A DNA stretch of 64,000 bases from Paludibacterium sp. (GCF_019232825.1 NZ_JAFAND010000092.1:30642-94641); one strand, 5' to 3'. Shown: positions 1 to 9,808, numbered from the stretch's first letter. Numbers and translations are program-made. The notes: generated by a model not told the origin, from the letters alone.

Positions 1-221
1 GCCGACGACGAATAGTTCAGCGTGATCTCGCCCGAACGAACGCGATCGATGGCATGGGCGTCATCCAACAAGGCATTGAGCACTTGGTAGAAGCCGTCCG
101 CCAGGTGTTGCACGGTGGTCGGGAAGACCGTCCGTTTGATCAGTTGCAGATCTCGATCCCCGACCTCGAACAACGCACCCTTTGTCCAGGTGGAGCCGAT
201 ATCGATGGAGACGGTTTTCAT
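1..221 (-). CDS. glmL: Glutamate mutase-associated protein MutL/GlmL (N-terminal part, truncated by window edge)
   Basis: Reverse-strand translation begins MKTVSIDIGSTWTKGALFEVGDRDLQLIKRTVFPTT (ASKHA-like phosphate-binding start); start overlaps the glutamate mutase S-subunit stop. Confidence 0.75.
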   Translation of the reverse strand, partial: MKTVSIDIGSTWTKGALFEVGDRDLQLIKRTVFPTTVQHLADGFYQVLNALLDDAHAIDRVRSGEITLNYSSS

Positions 222-661
222 GCTGCGGCCTCGACAGCCAGATGTTCGCGGTTGTAGACGGCGATATCTTGGTGCAGGCAGTCGACGACGTGCTGCAGGT
301 CGACGTCCGGGCCGAACACGCGGTCAAAGCCCATGCCCTTGAAGATCACTTCCACATCCTTGAACTCGCGCTTGCCGATCACCAGATTGCCGCCGACGAA
401 CAGCGGGATGCCGTCCAGGCCGCGTTCGGTGCAGCGATCGCGCATGCCGATGCAGTCGATCTCGCCGTGGCCGTAGATCGACGACACCAGAATGGCGCGG
501 GCGTTGGTTTCGATCGCGGCGTCGATGTATTCGTCTTGGCTGACCATCACGCCGAGGTTGATGACGTTGAAGCCGGCGCGGGCGAAGACGTTTTCCAGAA
601 TCTTGTTGCCGACCGCATGACAATCGGAGCCGATGACGCCGATTACGATGGTTTCTTGCAT
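218..661 (-). CDS. glmS: Methylaspartate (glutamate) mutase, S subunit, cobalamin-binding
   Basis: 147 aa; B12-binding DxHxxG motif (GSDCHAVGNKIL), full-length similarity to MamA/GlmS family recognised by eye. Confidence 0.9.
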   Translation of the reverse strand: MQETIVIGVIGSDCHAVGNKILENVFARAGFNVINLGVMVSQDEYIDAAIETNARAILVSSIYGHGEIDCIGMRDRCTERGLDGIPLFVGGNLVIGKREFKDVEVIFKGMGFDRVFGPDVDLQHVVDCLHQDIAVYNREHLAVEAAA

Positions 662-942
662 GACAAATCTCCCTAGTGATATGTCTGGCTGTTACCTAAA
701 ATTCGCAGCACTCGGGTTTGCTCTATCTATGCTTAAAAAACATCGGTTAGTGCGCCGCAAGCATGAACTCTATATGAGCAAACTCGAATACTTCTGTTAC
801 GCTCATTTTTGTTAGTTCCCATCCATGAAGCAAACGATATAAAATCACTACATAGTGCATTTTTGGAATGATCTGTGCGGATTGGGTATGTTTGAAGGCA
901 CAAGTCATTCGCTGCAGAAAGTGGGCGAGGAGGGCATAAGCC

Positions 943-1905
943 ATGCGCCGCAAGATTCCCGGCACCGACGTGCTGATCGCTTTTGAAACTGCCGCGCGCC
1001 ACTTGAGCTTTACCCGGGCGGCGGCCGAGTTGTCGTTGACGCAGAGTGCCGTCTGCCGGCAGATCGCCGGGTTGGAACAATACTTGGGCGTGGCATTGTT
1101 CAACCGCATCAAGAAACGCATCAGCCTGACCGACGCCGGCCAGCAATACGCCAAGCAAGTGCGCGAACATTTGGCGCGCCTGGAACGCGACACCTTGTCC
1201 GTCATGGCCTTTCAGGGTTCGGGCGGTGTGCTGGAGTTGGCGGTGATTCCCACTTTTGCAACACGTTGGCTGATTCCGCGCCTGGGCGAGTTCAATACGC
1301 TCTATCCGGACGTCACGCTCAACCTGACCACGCGCGCCGAGCCGTTCATGTTTACCGACACGCCGTTTGATGCGGCCATCCACTTTGGCGATCCGGTATG
1401 GCCGGGTGCGGTGGCGGAATATCTATTTGGCGAGGAAATCGTGCCGGTGTGCAGCCCGAAGCTGCTGGAGAAAGAGACGCTGCCGCTCGACCCGCACGAC
1501 CTGAAGCGTTTTACGCTGCTGCACCAGTCGGCACGTCCGGATGCCTGGCACCAGTGGTTCGATATGCTGCATATCGCCGATATCAATGCCATGCGCGGCC
1601 CGCGTTATGAGCTGTTTTCCATGCTGGTGGAAGCGGCGCGTGCCAGTTTGGGGGTCGCGCTGGTGCCGCGCTTTTTCGTGCTGGACGAATTGTCATCGGG
1701 CGAACTGGTGGTGCCGTGCGCGCATACGATGAAGAGCGATCGCGGCTATTACTTGGTCTATCCGGAGCGCAAGAGCACCTCGGCGGCGCTGCAGACGTTT
1801 ATGCAGTGGCTGGTGGATAGGGCGCAGCGTTATCGCGCCGATACGCCGTGTGTCGCGGTTGCGCCCACGACCGGCGCGGCGCCGGAGGGCGTGCCGGCCT
1901 GTTGA
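943..1905 (+). CDS. LysR-family transcriptional regulator (GcvA-like)
   Basis: N-terminal HTH FETAARHLSFTRAAAELSLTQSAVCRQIAGLEQYLGVALFNR; 320 aa. Confidence 0.9.
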   Translation: MRRKIPGTDVLIAFETAARHLSFTRAAAELSLTQSAVCRQIAGLEQYLGVALFNRIKKRISLTDAGQQYAKQVREHLARLERDTLSVMAFQGSGGVLELAVIPTFATRWLIPRLGEFNTLYPDVTLNLTTRAEPFMFTDTPFDAAIHFGDPVWPGAVAEYLFGEEIVPVCSPKLLEKETLPLDPHDLKRFTLLHQSARPDAWHQWFDMLHIADINAMRGPRYELFSMLVEAARASLGVALVPRFFVLDELSSGELVVPCAHTMKSDRGYYLVYPERKSTSAALQTFMQWLVDRAQRYRADTPCVAVAPTTGAAPEGVPAC

Positions 1906-1968
1906 CGTGCCAGTGACCGGTACGGTAGAGAGGGGCTGGCGCAATGCGCGTGCATTGCGCCAAAGGTG

Positions 1969-2136
1969 TTAGTTGCCGGCGTCCACCGCCGATGCGCCGT
2001 TCGCCGAGGAGGCGTCTTGCGCTTGCGACACGGACGGGGTGTGGCGCGGCGCCGGGATATCTTTGTCATAGGCCATGGCGGTGGCGGAGACAGCCAGCAG
2101 TGCTGCCGACAGCAGGGTATTCTTGATGATGTTCAT
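1969..2136 (-). CDS. Small secreted/periplasmic protein (55 aa)
   Basis: MNIIKNTLLSAALLAVSATAMAYDKDIPAPRH...: signal peptide with AMA cleavage-like site; resembles the ORF at 3097..3294. Confidence 0.6.
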   Translation of the reverse strand: MNIIKNTLLSAALLAVSATAMAYDKDIPAPRHTPSVSQAQDASSANGASAVDAGN

Positions 2137-2276
2137 GATGAATTTCCATTCTTGATTTGAATTGATCATATTTGGCGCGTTTGTCTTTATCGCCAAAATG
2201 AAGGTTATTCCGGCTCTTTCGCAGCAGATATGAGATAAATCCTAAACGTTCCCAACGAAAACACCCTCAGCGTAGA

Positions 2277-3065
2277 TGAACTGCACCCCAAGAGTTGGAC
2301 ACCGTTCCAACCTTTGGGGTGTTTTTCACGGCAAAACATGATGAAGATTTCAAACGAGCCGTCGTTCAGGGGTATCTAGCTGGGGCAATGGGGTACAGGG
2401 TGCAGGGGGCTAAGTACAAGGTTGGCAGGACCAGTATCCGGCAGTGGGTGGCAAGCTATCGCCAGCATGGCCAAGAAGTACCGATCCTACCGGGGTGGTT
2501 GCCACGTTGACGTGCCGAACGTGCTGAATAGGCAGTTTCAGGCAGACCGACCGAACCAATGGTGGGTGACCGATGTGACCGAGTTCAATGTGCGAGGGGA
2601 AAAGCTTTACCTTTCGCCGGTGCTGGATCTCTACAACGGGGAGATCGTCGCCTACGAGATGCAAGCGCGACCGCACTTTCCCTTGGTTGGCAAAATGCTC
2701 CAAAAGGCGTTTGCTAAACTGACAAACCGTGATGCGCCATTACTGCACTCTGATCAGGGATGGCAATACCAGATGCCTGCCGGCGCCAACTCGCGTCTCA
2801 TGGCCTAACCCAGAGTATGTCGCGCAAGGGAAACTGCCTGGACAATGCCGCGATGGAGAGCTTCTTTGGCACGCTGAAATCGGAGTTCTTCTACCTGAAT
2901 CGCTTCGAGAGTATCGACGCATTACAGGCGGGCATTCGGAAATACATCCACTATTACAACCATGAGCGTATCAAGCTCAAACTAAAAGGCCTGAGTCCTG
3001 TGAGGTACAGAACTCAGGCCTTGCGAGCCTAGCTGCAAACTGTCCAACTTATTGGGGGCAGTTCA
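2277..3065 (+). mobile_element. Internally deleted IS3-family insertion sequence remnant
   Basis: Terminal inverted repeats TGAACTGCACCCCAAGAGTTGGAC (2277-2300) and TGAACTGCCCCCAATAAGTTGGAC (reverse complement of 3042-3065) enclosing orfA start and orfB fragments. Confidence 0.85.
2295..3032 (+). pseudogene. IS3-family transposase (orfA 5' part fused to orfB, plus a frameshift)
   Basis: orfA-like DEDFKRAVVQGYL...IRQWVASYRQHG joined directly to orfB rve core (KKYRSYRGG...NQWWVTDVTEF...[11 protein letters not shown]); frame changes near 2775-2785 to [36 protein letters not shown]. Confidence 0.88.
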
Positions 3066-3096
3066 CATCACGCGGGCCGTTTTCTTTTCGAAGGGC

Positions 3097-3294
3097 TTAA
3101 TGGCGGGTGTAGTTGCTATGTACCGGAACCGCTTGCGTGTTGCTCTCGGTGGTGTCGGTTGCAGCTGGCGTATTGTTCTGCGTCGCTTGTGCCTGGGCCA
3201 ATGCGGCCTGAGTCTGGCGGGGAATGTAGTGGCTCTCTGCCAGCGCGGCGGTCGAAACGGTCAACAGGGCGATCATCATGGTCAAGGTTTTCAT
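3097..3294 (-). CDS. Small secreted/periplasmic protein (65 aa)
   Basis: MKTLTMMIALLTVSTAALAESHYIPRQTQAALAQAQ...: signal peptide; shares IP-R-T-(x)n-QAQ pattern with 1969..2136. Confidence 0.6.
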   Translation of the reverse strand: MKTLTMMIALLTVSTAALAESHYIPRQTQAALAQAQATQNNTPAATDTTESNTQAVPVHSNYTRH

Positions 3295-3575
3295 TGTTTA
3301 CTCCTTCGTTGTTCGATTGGCGTCACGGGGGTGACGTTTGATACGTACTGTACTTGTACTAGTAAGAACAATAAATATGCCATTGATCGATAAATTGTTT
3401 ACCAAAAGTAAATGAACTTGATGGCGAGATATTTGTCATTTTGAACTGGGTTGTATATAACCTATTGATTATTTTGCGATTGTTGTGTGTGTGAAAATAA
3501 GAACGTTCCTCTGTGTCGGCGTGCGGGCGGTGGCTAAGCTGGAGATGGGTCGAGTGCAACCTCGGAGGACGATTC

Positions 3576-4778
3576 ATGCATACCGATACGCAGCAGGCGC
3601 GATTGACCCCGTTGCTGACGGGATGGATGGCTGCGGCCTGTGGGCTGGCCGTGGCCAGCATCTATTACGCTCAGCCGCTGTTGCCGGCGATGGCGGTTGA
3701 ATTTCACCTCGATACGGCCGGTGCCGGGGGGATCGTGACGGTGGCTCAGATCGGCTACGCGTTGGGCTTATTCTTGATCGTGCCGTTGGGCGACCTGTTG
3801 GAGCGGCGTCGACTGATTGCAGCGCTGTCGGCGCTGACCGCGCTTGGCCTGTTGATCTGCGCATTGTCGACGTCAACGACGGTTTTCCTGCTCGGCACGT
3901 TGATGAGTGGCCTCTGCTCGGCGGTGGCACAGATATTGGTGCCATTTGCCGCGACGCTGGCCGATCCGGCACGGCGCGGCAAAGCGGTCGGCACGGTGAT
4001 GAGTGGCCTTCTGCTGGGCATTTTGTTGGCACGCACCGCTGCCGGTTTACTGGCGAGCCTGTCGGGCTGGCGCACCATCTACTGGGTGGGTTTTGCCGTG
4101 TTGATGCTGATGACCGTGGTGTTGGCGCGCCAGTTGCCGCGCTACCGTTTGAGCGCCGGATTGACTTACCCCGGCTTGTTGCTTTCCGTGCTGAACTTGC
4201 TTGCCGGCGAGCGCCGCTTGCAGTTGCGCGCATCGCTCGGCATGGCGGCTTTTGGCGCTTTCAGCGTGTTTTGGACGTCGCTGGCCTTCTTGCTGTCCGC
4301 ACCGCCTTACACGATGTCGAGCGCGTCGATCGGCCTGTTCGGTCTGGTGGGCGCGGTTGGCGCCGCCTCCTCCTCATTGACCGGCCGCTTGGCGGATAAG
4401 GGCCATGGGAGCCGTGCCACCACATTGGCGCTCGCGGGTCTGGTGTTGTCGTGGCTGCCGCTAGCGTTTGCCGGCCATTCGCTGTGGGCGTTGTTGCTTG
4501 GCGTGTTGCTTCTCGATTGGGTGGTGCAGGCGGTGCACGTGAGCAATCAGAACGCGATCTATCGCTTGGCCGCCACCGCGCATAACCGGCTCAACGCCGC
4601 CTACATGACCTGCAACTTCATCGGCATGGCAGGCGGCTCGCTGCTGTCCGCCTGGGCCTTCGGCGCCGCAGGCTGGGGCGGCGTGGTGGCGGCCGGCGCC
4701 GCCGTCAGCGTGGCTGGGTTTGCCATTTGGGCGGCTGCGCGCCGTTTCGATGTGGCGCCTCGACTGGCGGAAGATTGA
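3576..4778 (+). CDS. MFS transporter
   Basis: MHTDTQQARLTPLLTGWMAAACGLAVASIYYAQPLLPAMA...; ~12 hydrophobic segments, GDLLERRRL MFS motif; RBS-like ggagga upstream. Confidence 0.85.
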   Translation: MHTDTQQARLTPLLTGWMAAACGLAVASIYYAQPLLPAMAVEFHLDTAGAGGIVTVAQIGYALGLFLIVPLGDLLERRRLIAALSALTALGLLICALSTSTTVFLLGTLMSGLCSAVAQILVPFAATLADPARRGKAVGTVMSGLLLGILLARTAAGLLASLSGWRTIYWVGFAVLMLMTVVLARQLPRYRLSAGLTYPGLLLSVLNLLAGERRLQLRASLGMAAFGAFSVFWTSLAFLLSAPPYTMSSASIGLFGLVGAVGAASSSLTGRLADKGHGSRATTLALAGLVLSWLPLAFAGHSLWALLLGVLLLDWVVQAVHVSNQNAIYRLAATAHNRLNAAYMTCNFIGMAGGSLLSAWAFGAAGWGGVVAAGAAVSVAGFAIWAAARRFDVAPRLAED

Positions 4779-4862
4779 TCCATTGCAGTACCTTGCCCGG
4801 CGCCGGCGGTAGAATGGCGGCGACACGATCCGTTGTCGCCGCTATTTTTGGAAAGTCCCAGC

Positions 4863-5087
4863 ATGAAACAACCCGTCGCCACGCCGGCCGTTCCGGCGTT
4901 CCGTCCTTATTTCATCCGCCAGAGTCTGCTGCTGTCGCTGTTGTTCATCATCCTCAATAGCATGATGGTGATGCGCGGCGCAGAGGGCGTTCAAACCATG
5001 GATTGGGTGCGTTTGGTGATTTCGTCGGTGGTCGGCGGTTGTTTCGGCGCCACGGCGATGTGGTTCCTTCGCCGTAAGAAACGCTGA
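4863..5087 (+). CDS. Small inner-membrane protein (hypothetical)
   Basis: 74 aa with two hydrophobic segments, basic C-terminus RRKKR. Confidence 0.55.
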   Translation: MKQPVATPAVPAFRPYFIRQSLLLSLLFIILNSMMVMRGAEGVQTMDWVRLVISSVVGGCFGATAMWFLRRKKR

Positions 5088-5690
5088 TCACGCCCCGTCC
5101 TGCATCAGCACGCGGCGCACCTCGGCGCGCAGCACCGGCAGCAGGTCGTCGGTAAACCACGGATGACGCTTGAGCCAAAGCTGGTTGCGTGGACTCGGGT
5201 GGGGTAGGGGAAACAGTGCCGGCGCCATGGTCCGCCAGTCGGCAATCGTGGCGGACAACGTTTCACCGGCGCGTTGCGGCAGGTGGTAGTCGCGCGCGTA
5301 CTGACCGATGACCAGCGTCAGACGAAGATCGGGCAGCATCGGCAGCAGGCGCGGGTGCCAGGTTTGGCGGCACGCCGGCCGGGGTGGGAGATCGCCGCTG
5401 CGGCCGGTTCCCGGAAAGCAAAAACCCATCGGCACGATAGCGAATCGCGACGGGTCGTAGAATATTTCCGGCGTCACGCCAAGCCACTCGCGCAAGCGCT
5501 TGCCGCTGGCATCGTTCCAGGGAATGCCGCTGTCGTGAACCTTGCGCCCCGGCGCTTGGCCGGCAATGAGAATGCGCGCGCGCCGGTCGGCGACGACCAC
5601 CGGGCGCGGCGTGTGCGGCAGCTGGTTGGCGCATAGGCGGCAGCCGGCAATCTCAGTGAGCAAAGACGGCAGCAGATCGGAATGACTCAC
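5088..5690 (-). CDS. Uracil-DNA glycosylase family protein
   Basis: GTG start; CRLCANQLPHTPRPVV...ILIAGQAPGRKVHDSGIPWNDASGKRLREWLG and HPSPRN motif typical of UDG superfamily. Confidence 0.85.
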   Translation of the reverse strand: MSHSDLLPSLLTEIAGCRLCANQLPHTPRPVVVADRRARILIAGQAPGRKVHDSGIPWNDASGKRLREWLGVTPEIFYDPSRFAIVPMGFCFPGTGRSGDLPPRPACRQTWHPRLLPMLPDLRLTLVIGQYARDYHLPQRAGETLSATIADWRTMAPALFPLPHPSPRNQLWLKRHPWFTDDLLPVLRAEVRRVLMQDGA

Positions 5691-6103
5691 TTCGTCTCCT
5701 GATTCAACGGCCGGCGTTCGGCGTATTGCGGCAGGCCGTCGGCAATGAGGTCCCACTCGGCTTTCGAATCGACAAAAGCGTGGTAGGCGTTGGCACAGGT
5801 AAACGGTGTTTCCACCGTGCCCAGGCGCAGGCGGATCACGCCGGGTAATCGGTCGTTGGCGCTGTAGATCGGGCTGCCACACTCGGAACAGAAGACCCGC
5901 GCTTTCTCTGGCACCGCGCGATAGGCCTTGAGTAGCGCCTGCCCCCGCAGGATACGAAAGCGGCCGGCTTCGATGGGGCTCACCGCCACGTAGGCCGAGC
6001 CCTGCGCCTTGCGGCACATCGAACAATGGCACAGCGAGATCTCCTCGATCTCGCCGTCATACTGGTAGCGCACCCCGCCACAAAGACAACCTCCGACGAT
6101 CAT
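5687..6103 (-). CDS. GFA family (glutathione-dependent formaldehyde-activating enzyme-like) protein
   Basis: GGCLCGGVRYQ...CHCSMCRKAQG...FCSECGSPIY Cys pattern. Confidence 0.9.
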   Translation of the reverse strand: MIVGGCLCGGVRYQYDGEIEEISLCHCSMCRKAQGSAYVAVSPIEAGRFRILRGQALLKAYRAVPEKARVFCSECGSPIYSANDRLPGVIRLRLGTVETPFTCANAYHAFVDSKAEWDLIADGLPQYAERRPLNQETK

Positions 6104-6116
6104 GCACTCTCCCCTT

Positions 6117-6959
6117 TCATTGAACGCCGACCCGCGGCGGCTGCAACAGCGCTTGAATGCGCTCGGCGTCCTCCGCGGTGGCCGGGTTGAAAATCACCAG
6201 GCACAGATCGGGCCGGCCGTTGACGGCGAAGGCCGAGTATTCCAGGCCAATGAGCCCGGCCTGCGGGTGCACGATCTGTTTGGCGCGTTCGTCGTAAACG
6301 CTGCGCACGTCATGTTCGCGCCACATGGCATCGAATTCCGGGCTCGAACGGCTCAGTTCGTCGACCAATTCACGCACTTGGCCGCCGGCGCCGGCGCGCA
6401 CCACGTCGCCGCGGAATGCCGCCACGACAAAGCGCGCCATGCTTTCCCAATCCCGTGGCTTGGTGCGGACGTGCGGGTGGCAGAACAGCAGGCGCAAGAT
6501 ATTGCGCTGCTTGGGTTCCAGTTGGCCGTAATCGGTCAGCACCAGGGCGGCGGTACGGTTCCAGGCCACCACGTCCCAGGTGTAAGTCATGATATAGGCC
6601 GGGCAGGCGCCCAGCGCGTCGAGCATGCGTTGCAGCCTCGGCGAGACGCCTTCGGCAGTCTGGTAGCGCACCTCGGGAGGACGGCCCAAGGCCAGCAGAA
6701 ACAGATGCTCGCGCTCCGCCTCGGATAGCATCAGCGCGCGGGCGATGCGCTCCAATACCTCGGCGGACGGCGCGCCGCCGCGGCCCTGTTCCAGCCAGGT
6801 GTACCAAGTGGCGCTGACGTTGGCGCGTTGCGCCACTTCCTCGCGCCTAAGCCCTGGCGTGCGCCGGCGCGACGGCGGGTAGCCGAATGCCGCAGGATCG
6901 AGTTTTTCGCGCCGGTCGCGCAGGTAGGCGCCTAGCGGGTTGTCGTCGCAATGTTCCAT
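6117..6959 (-). CDS. Helix-turn-helix (XRE/MmyB-type) transcriptional regulator
   Basis: LGAYLRDRREKLDPAAFGYP...RRTPGLRREEVAQRANVSATWYTWLEQGR; MmyB-like ligand domain. Confidence 0.88.
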   Translation of the reverse strand: MEHCDDNPLGAYLRDRREKLDPAAFGYPPSRRRTPGLRREEVAQRANVSATWYTWLEQGRGGAPSAEVLERIARALMLSEAEREHLFLLALGRPPEVRYQTAEGVSPRLQRMLDALGACPAYIMTYTWDVVAWNRTAALVLTDYGQLEPKQRNILRLLFCHPHVRTKPRDWESMARFVVAAFRGDVVRAGAGGQVRELVDELSRSSPEFDAMWREHDVRSVYDERAKQIVHPQAGLIGLEYSAFAVNGRPDLCLVIFNPATAEDAERIQALLQPPRVGVQ

Positions 6960-7056
6960 CGTCTGCCTGTTAATCATTATACCCGTATAACGTCACGGCT
7001 TTACCTGGATAGATTAGGCGCCACAATGACAGGTGTCTATACCCAAGGAGAACGTT

Positions 7057-7956
7057 ATGCGTATCTTTGTAACCGGCGCCTCCGGCTTTATCGGCACCGC
7101 CCTCGTGAAGGAATTGTTTGCCCATGGCCATCAGGTGTTGGGGCTCGCGCGCTCCGATGCGGCCGCGGCGACGGTGGCCGCCATGGGGGCCGCCGTGCTG
7201 CGCGGCTCGCTGGAAGACCTCGACAGCCTGCGCCGTGGCGCCGCCGATAGCGACGGTGTGGTGCACACCGCCTTCATCCACAATTTTGCCGATCTGGCGG
7301 CTTCCGGCGCCGCCGACCGTCACGCCATCACGGCGATCGGTGACGTGCTGGCCGGTTCGGGCCGGCCCTTGGTCATCACTTCCGGCACCGCCTTGCTCTC
7401 GCCAGGGCGCGTCAGCACTGAAGCCGACATGGCCACGCCGACCGGTGTCGCCGCCTTTCGCGCCCCGTCGGAAACCCTCGCCCTGGGCTTGGCCGAGCGT
7501 GGCGTGCGCGCCTCGGTGGTACGGCTGCCGCCCTCGGTGCATGGCGATGGCGATGTTCACGGATTCGTGCCGCGGCTGATCGCGCTGGCGCGCGACAAGG
7601 GTGCCGCGGCCTATGTCGGAGACGGGCAGAATCGTTGGGCGGCGGTACATCGCCTCGATGCCGCACGCTTGTTCCGTTTGGCGGTGGAGAAGGGTGTCGG
7701 TGGGCATTGTTACCATGGTGTGGGGGACGCGGGCGTGCCGGCGCGCGACATCGCCACGGTCATCGCCCAGAAGCTAGGCCTGCCGCTGGAGAGCAAAACC
7801 GGCGAACAGATCGACGACCATTTCGGCTGGATCGGCCACTTCTTCGCCCTCGATTGCCCCTCGTCGAGCGCGCGCACGCAGGCCGAGCTCGGTTGGCGGC
7901 CGGAAGAGGCTGGGCTACTGGACGATATGGCGCAGGGACACTACTTCATCGCGTGA
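7057..7956 (+). CDS. SDR/NAD-dependent epimerase family oxidoreductase
   Basis: MRIFVTGASGFIGTALVKELFAHGHQVLGLARS Rossmann start; divergent from the HTH regulator. Confidence 0.88.
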   Translation: MRIFVTGASGFIGTALVKELFAHGHQVLGLARSDAAAATVAAMGAAVLRGSLEDLDSLRRGAADSDGVVHTAFIHNFADLAASGAADRHAITAIGDVLAGSGRPLVITSGTALLSPGRVSTEADMATPTGVAAFRAPSETLALGLAERGVRASVVRLPPSVHGDGDVHGFVPRLIALARDKGAAAYVGDGQNRWAAVHRLDAARLFRLAVEKGVGGHCYHGVGDAGVPARDIATVIAQKLGLPLESKTGEQIDDHFGWIGHFFALDCPSSSARTQAELGWRPEEAGLLDDMAQGHYFIA

Positions 7957-8067
7957 CGGGCTTCGTTTTTTGAGCGGGTGCTGAAGACTGGCAGCTCATG
8001 GATCCCGGGGACACAGGTTTGGCCGCCTGTCTATCTGAAGCCGCGGTGCTGTGACATTGCGGGGGCA

Positions 8068-8637
8068 TTACAGGGCGATCCAATAACGGCGCTTAAGCCG
8101 TGGGCCGAAATCCGTATCGACCTCGATCTTGTTTTCCAGTACGCCGCCACAACGTTCGATGACCTTGTAGGAGCCGATATTGTCGTCGTCGCAGGTCAGC
8201 AGCACGCGGCCCAGGCCGAGTGCTCTGGCCCGCGGCAGGGTCTGCGTCAGCATGCTGCGCGCCACCCCTCGCTTGCGGTACTCGGGCAAGACGCTATAGC
8301 CGATATGCCCGCCAACCCGGTCGAACCGCGCATTGAGCCGGTGCCGGAGCGTGATGCGCCCAACGATGATCGAGCCGATAAATCCGAACAGCACGGTAAA
8401 CGGTACCAAGCTCGGCGACAAGGCCTGCCCTTTCTCTTGCGCACCCAATAGATCGAGGTATGCCCCGAAAGCGAGCGTGGGCTCGTAGCCCGGCGCGAAG
8501 GGGGCGCTGCGCGCGCCTGTCCAACGTTCAACGGCCATGAGGAACGACTGCTCGTCTTCAGGCCTTAACCTGCGAATGCTGCACCCCGCTATGTCTTCCG
8601 TCATGTCGACCCTTTCGCAAGTGATTGAGTGACACAT
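8068..8637 (-). CDS. GNAT family N-acetyltransferase
   Basis: RLNARFDRVGGHIGYSVLPEYRKRGVARSMLTQTLPRARALGLGRVLLTCDDDNIGS. Confidence 0.85.
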   Translation of the reverse strand: MCHSITCERVDMTEDIAGCSIRRLRPEDEQSFLMAVERWTGARSAPFAPGYEPTLAFGAYLDLLGAQEKGQALSPSLVPFTVLFGFIGSIIVGRITLRHRLNARFDRVGGHIGYSVLPEYRKRGVARSMLTQTLPRARALGLGRVLLTCDDDNIGSYKVIERCGGVLENKIEVDTDFGPRLKRRYWIAL

Positions 8638-8947
8638 CCGTTTGATGTTATTGATCTATAAACGCCTATTATGCATCCATCGGTCATCCATGGGGAGGGT
8701 GAGCAACTGTGATTGGCGGCAGCGAAAGGTGTGTTTGGTATGCTGTTTCATAGCATTTGCTTATGAAGTGCTGTTCTATTTTTATGTTTTGATATAATAT
8801 AAGTAAAGTGTTATTTGCTTATTGACTTGGGAAGTCATGATCACCTTGGGGGAAGGCGCGATACGGAATTAATTTATATATAAAAATTATTCGTTCAGGT
8901 ACGTTATTAATAATAAATTTTCAAGTTGCCGGTAATAGAGAAATAAA

Positions 8948-9715
8948 ATGAATTGTCGCTGTCCTGTTTGTGGTTGTTATTCTGGAAATTATCATTTATC
9001 TATTAAGAATTTTAATATTTATATATGTAACAACTGTGGCTTGGAATATACAAACCCAATGCCAAGCGATCAAGAGCTCGCTACGTTTTATCAGAAATAT
9101 TCTGATTTCAAAGCGCCGGAGGATGTTACATATTTAAATGCTAAAAAAAATGTGGAGATTCTAAGAAAATTCGATTTCTCTGAAGATGAATATACGTTGG
9201 ATTTCGGCACGGGGGGCGGCGAATTCGTCGAAGTCGCCGGAGAGAAGTGCTATGGGGTGGACTTCAAGGAAAACAGGTCCAGCCGGATCTTCAAAAGCAT
9301 GGATGCTTTGCCTATCAAGAAATTTGGTTTCATCACTTTGTGGGGCGTGCTTGAACACCTAAAGAATCCGGCCTCATTGATAGAAGAGTTATCTAAAAAA
9401 CTCAACAGTAAAGGCAAGATGGTCATTACCACCGTCGACGCCGAAAGCGTCATTCCCTATTATTATAAGCCTATTGAACATCTTACTTATTGGACAAGGA
9501 ATGCGCTCAATCAGCTGTTTAATCAGTGCGGGTTGGATGTTATCTGTCATGAGCCTTACTTTATGTATCAGCGATCGGAAATTTATCTCGATCGGCTTTT
9601 GAGCCGCACGCCCGCCGCCTATCAGGCCGCATTCTCTCATGTCACTGACAATCTTCCTGAGTACGTTAAAGTACCTACCAACGAGACTTTCGTGGTGGCA
9701 CAACTAAGGCATTGA
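8948..9715 (+). CDS. Class I SAM-dependent methyltransferase with N-terminal zinc ribbon
   Basis: CPVCG...CNNCGLEYTNP ribbon; TLDFGTGGGEFVEVAG SAM motif; LWGVLEHLKNP; AT-rich 5' half. Confidence 0.82.
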   Translation: MNCRCPVCGCYSGNYHLSIKNFNIYICNNCGLEYTNPMPSDQELATFYQKYSDFKAPEDVTYLNAKKNVEILRKFDFSEDEYTLDFGTGGGEFVEVAGEKCYGVDFKENRSSRIFKSMDALPIKKFGFITLWGVLEHLKNPASLIEELSKKLNSKGKMVITTVDAESVIPYYYKPIEHLTYWTRNALNQLFNQCGLDVICHEPYFMYQRSEIYLDRLLSRTPAAYQAAFSHVTDNLPEYVKVPTNETFVVAQLRH

Positions 9716-9758
9716 TTTGGTTTTTTGACGAGGGCGATGCCCCGCGGTGATGAGAGAG

Positions 9759-9791
9759 GCCGAGTCCCGAATGATGGGACTCGGCTTTTTT
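9759..9791 (+). terminator. Rho-independent terminator
   Basis: gccgagtccc-gaatgat-gggactcggc followed by TTTTTT. Confidence 0.8.
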
Positions 9792-9808
9792 GATGGTGTG
9801 CTTGGTGT

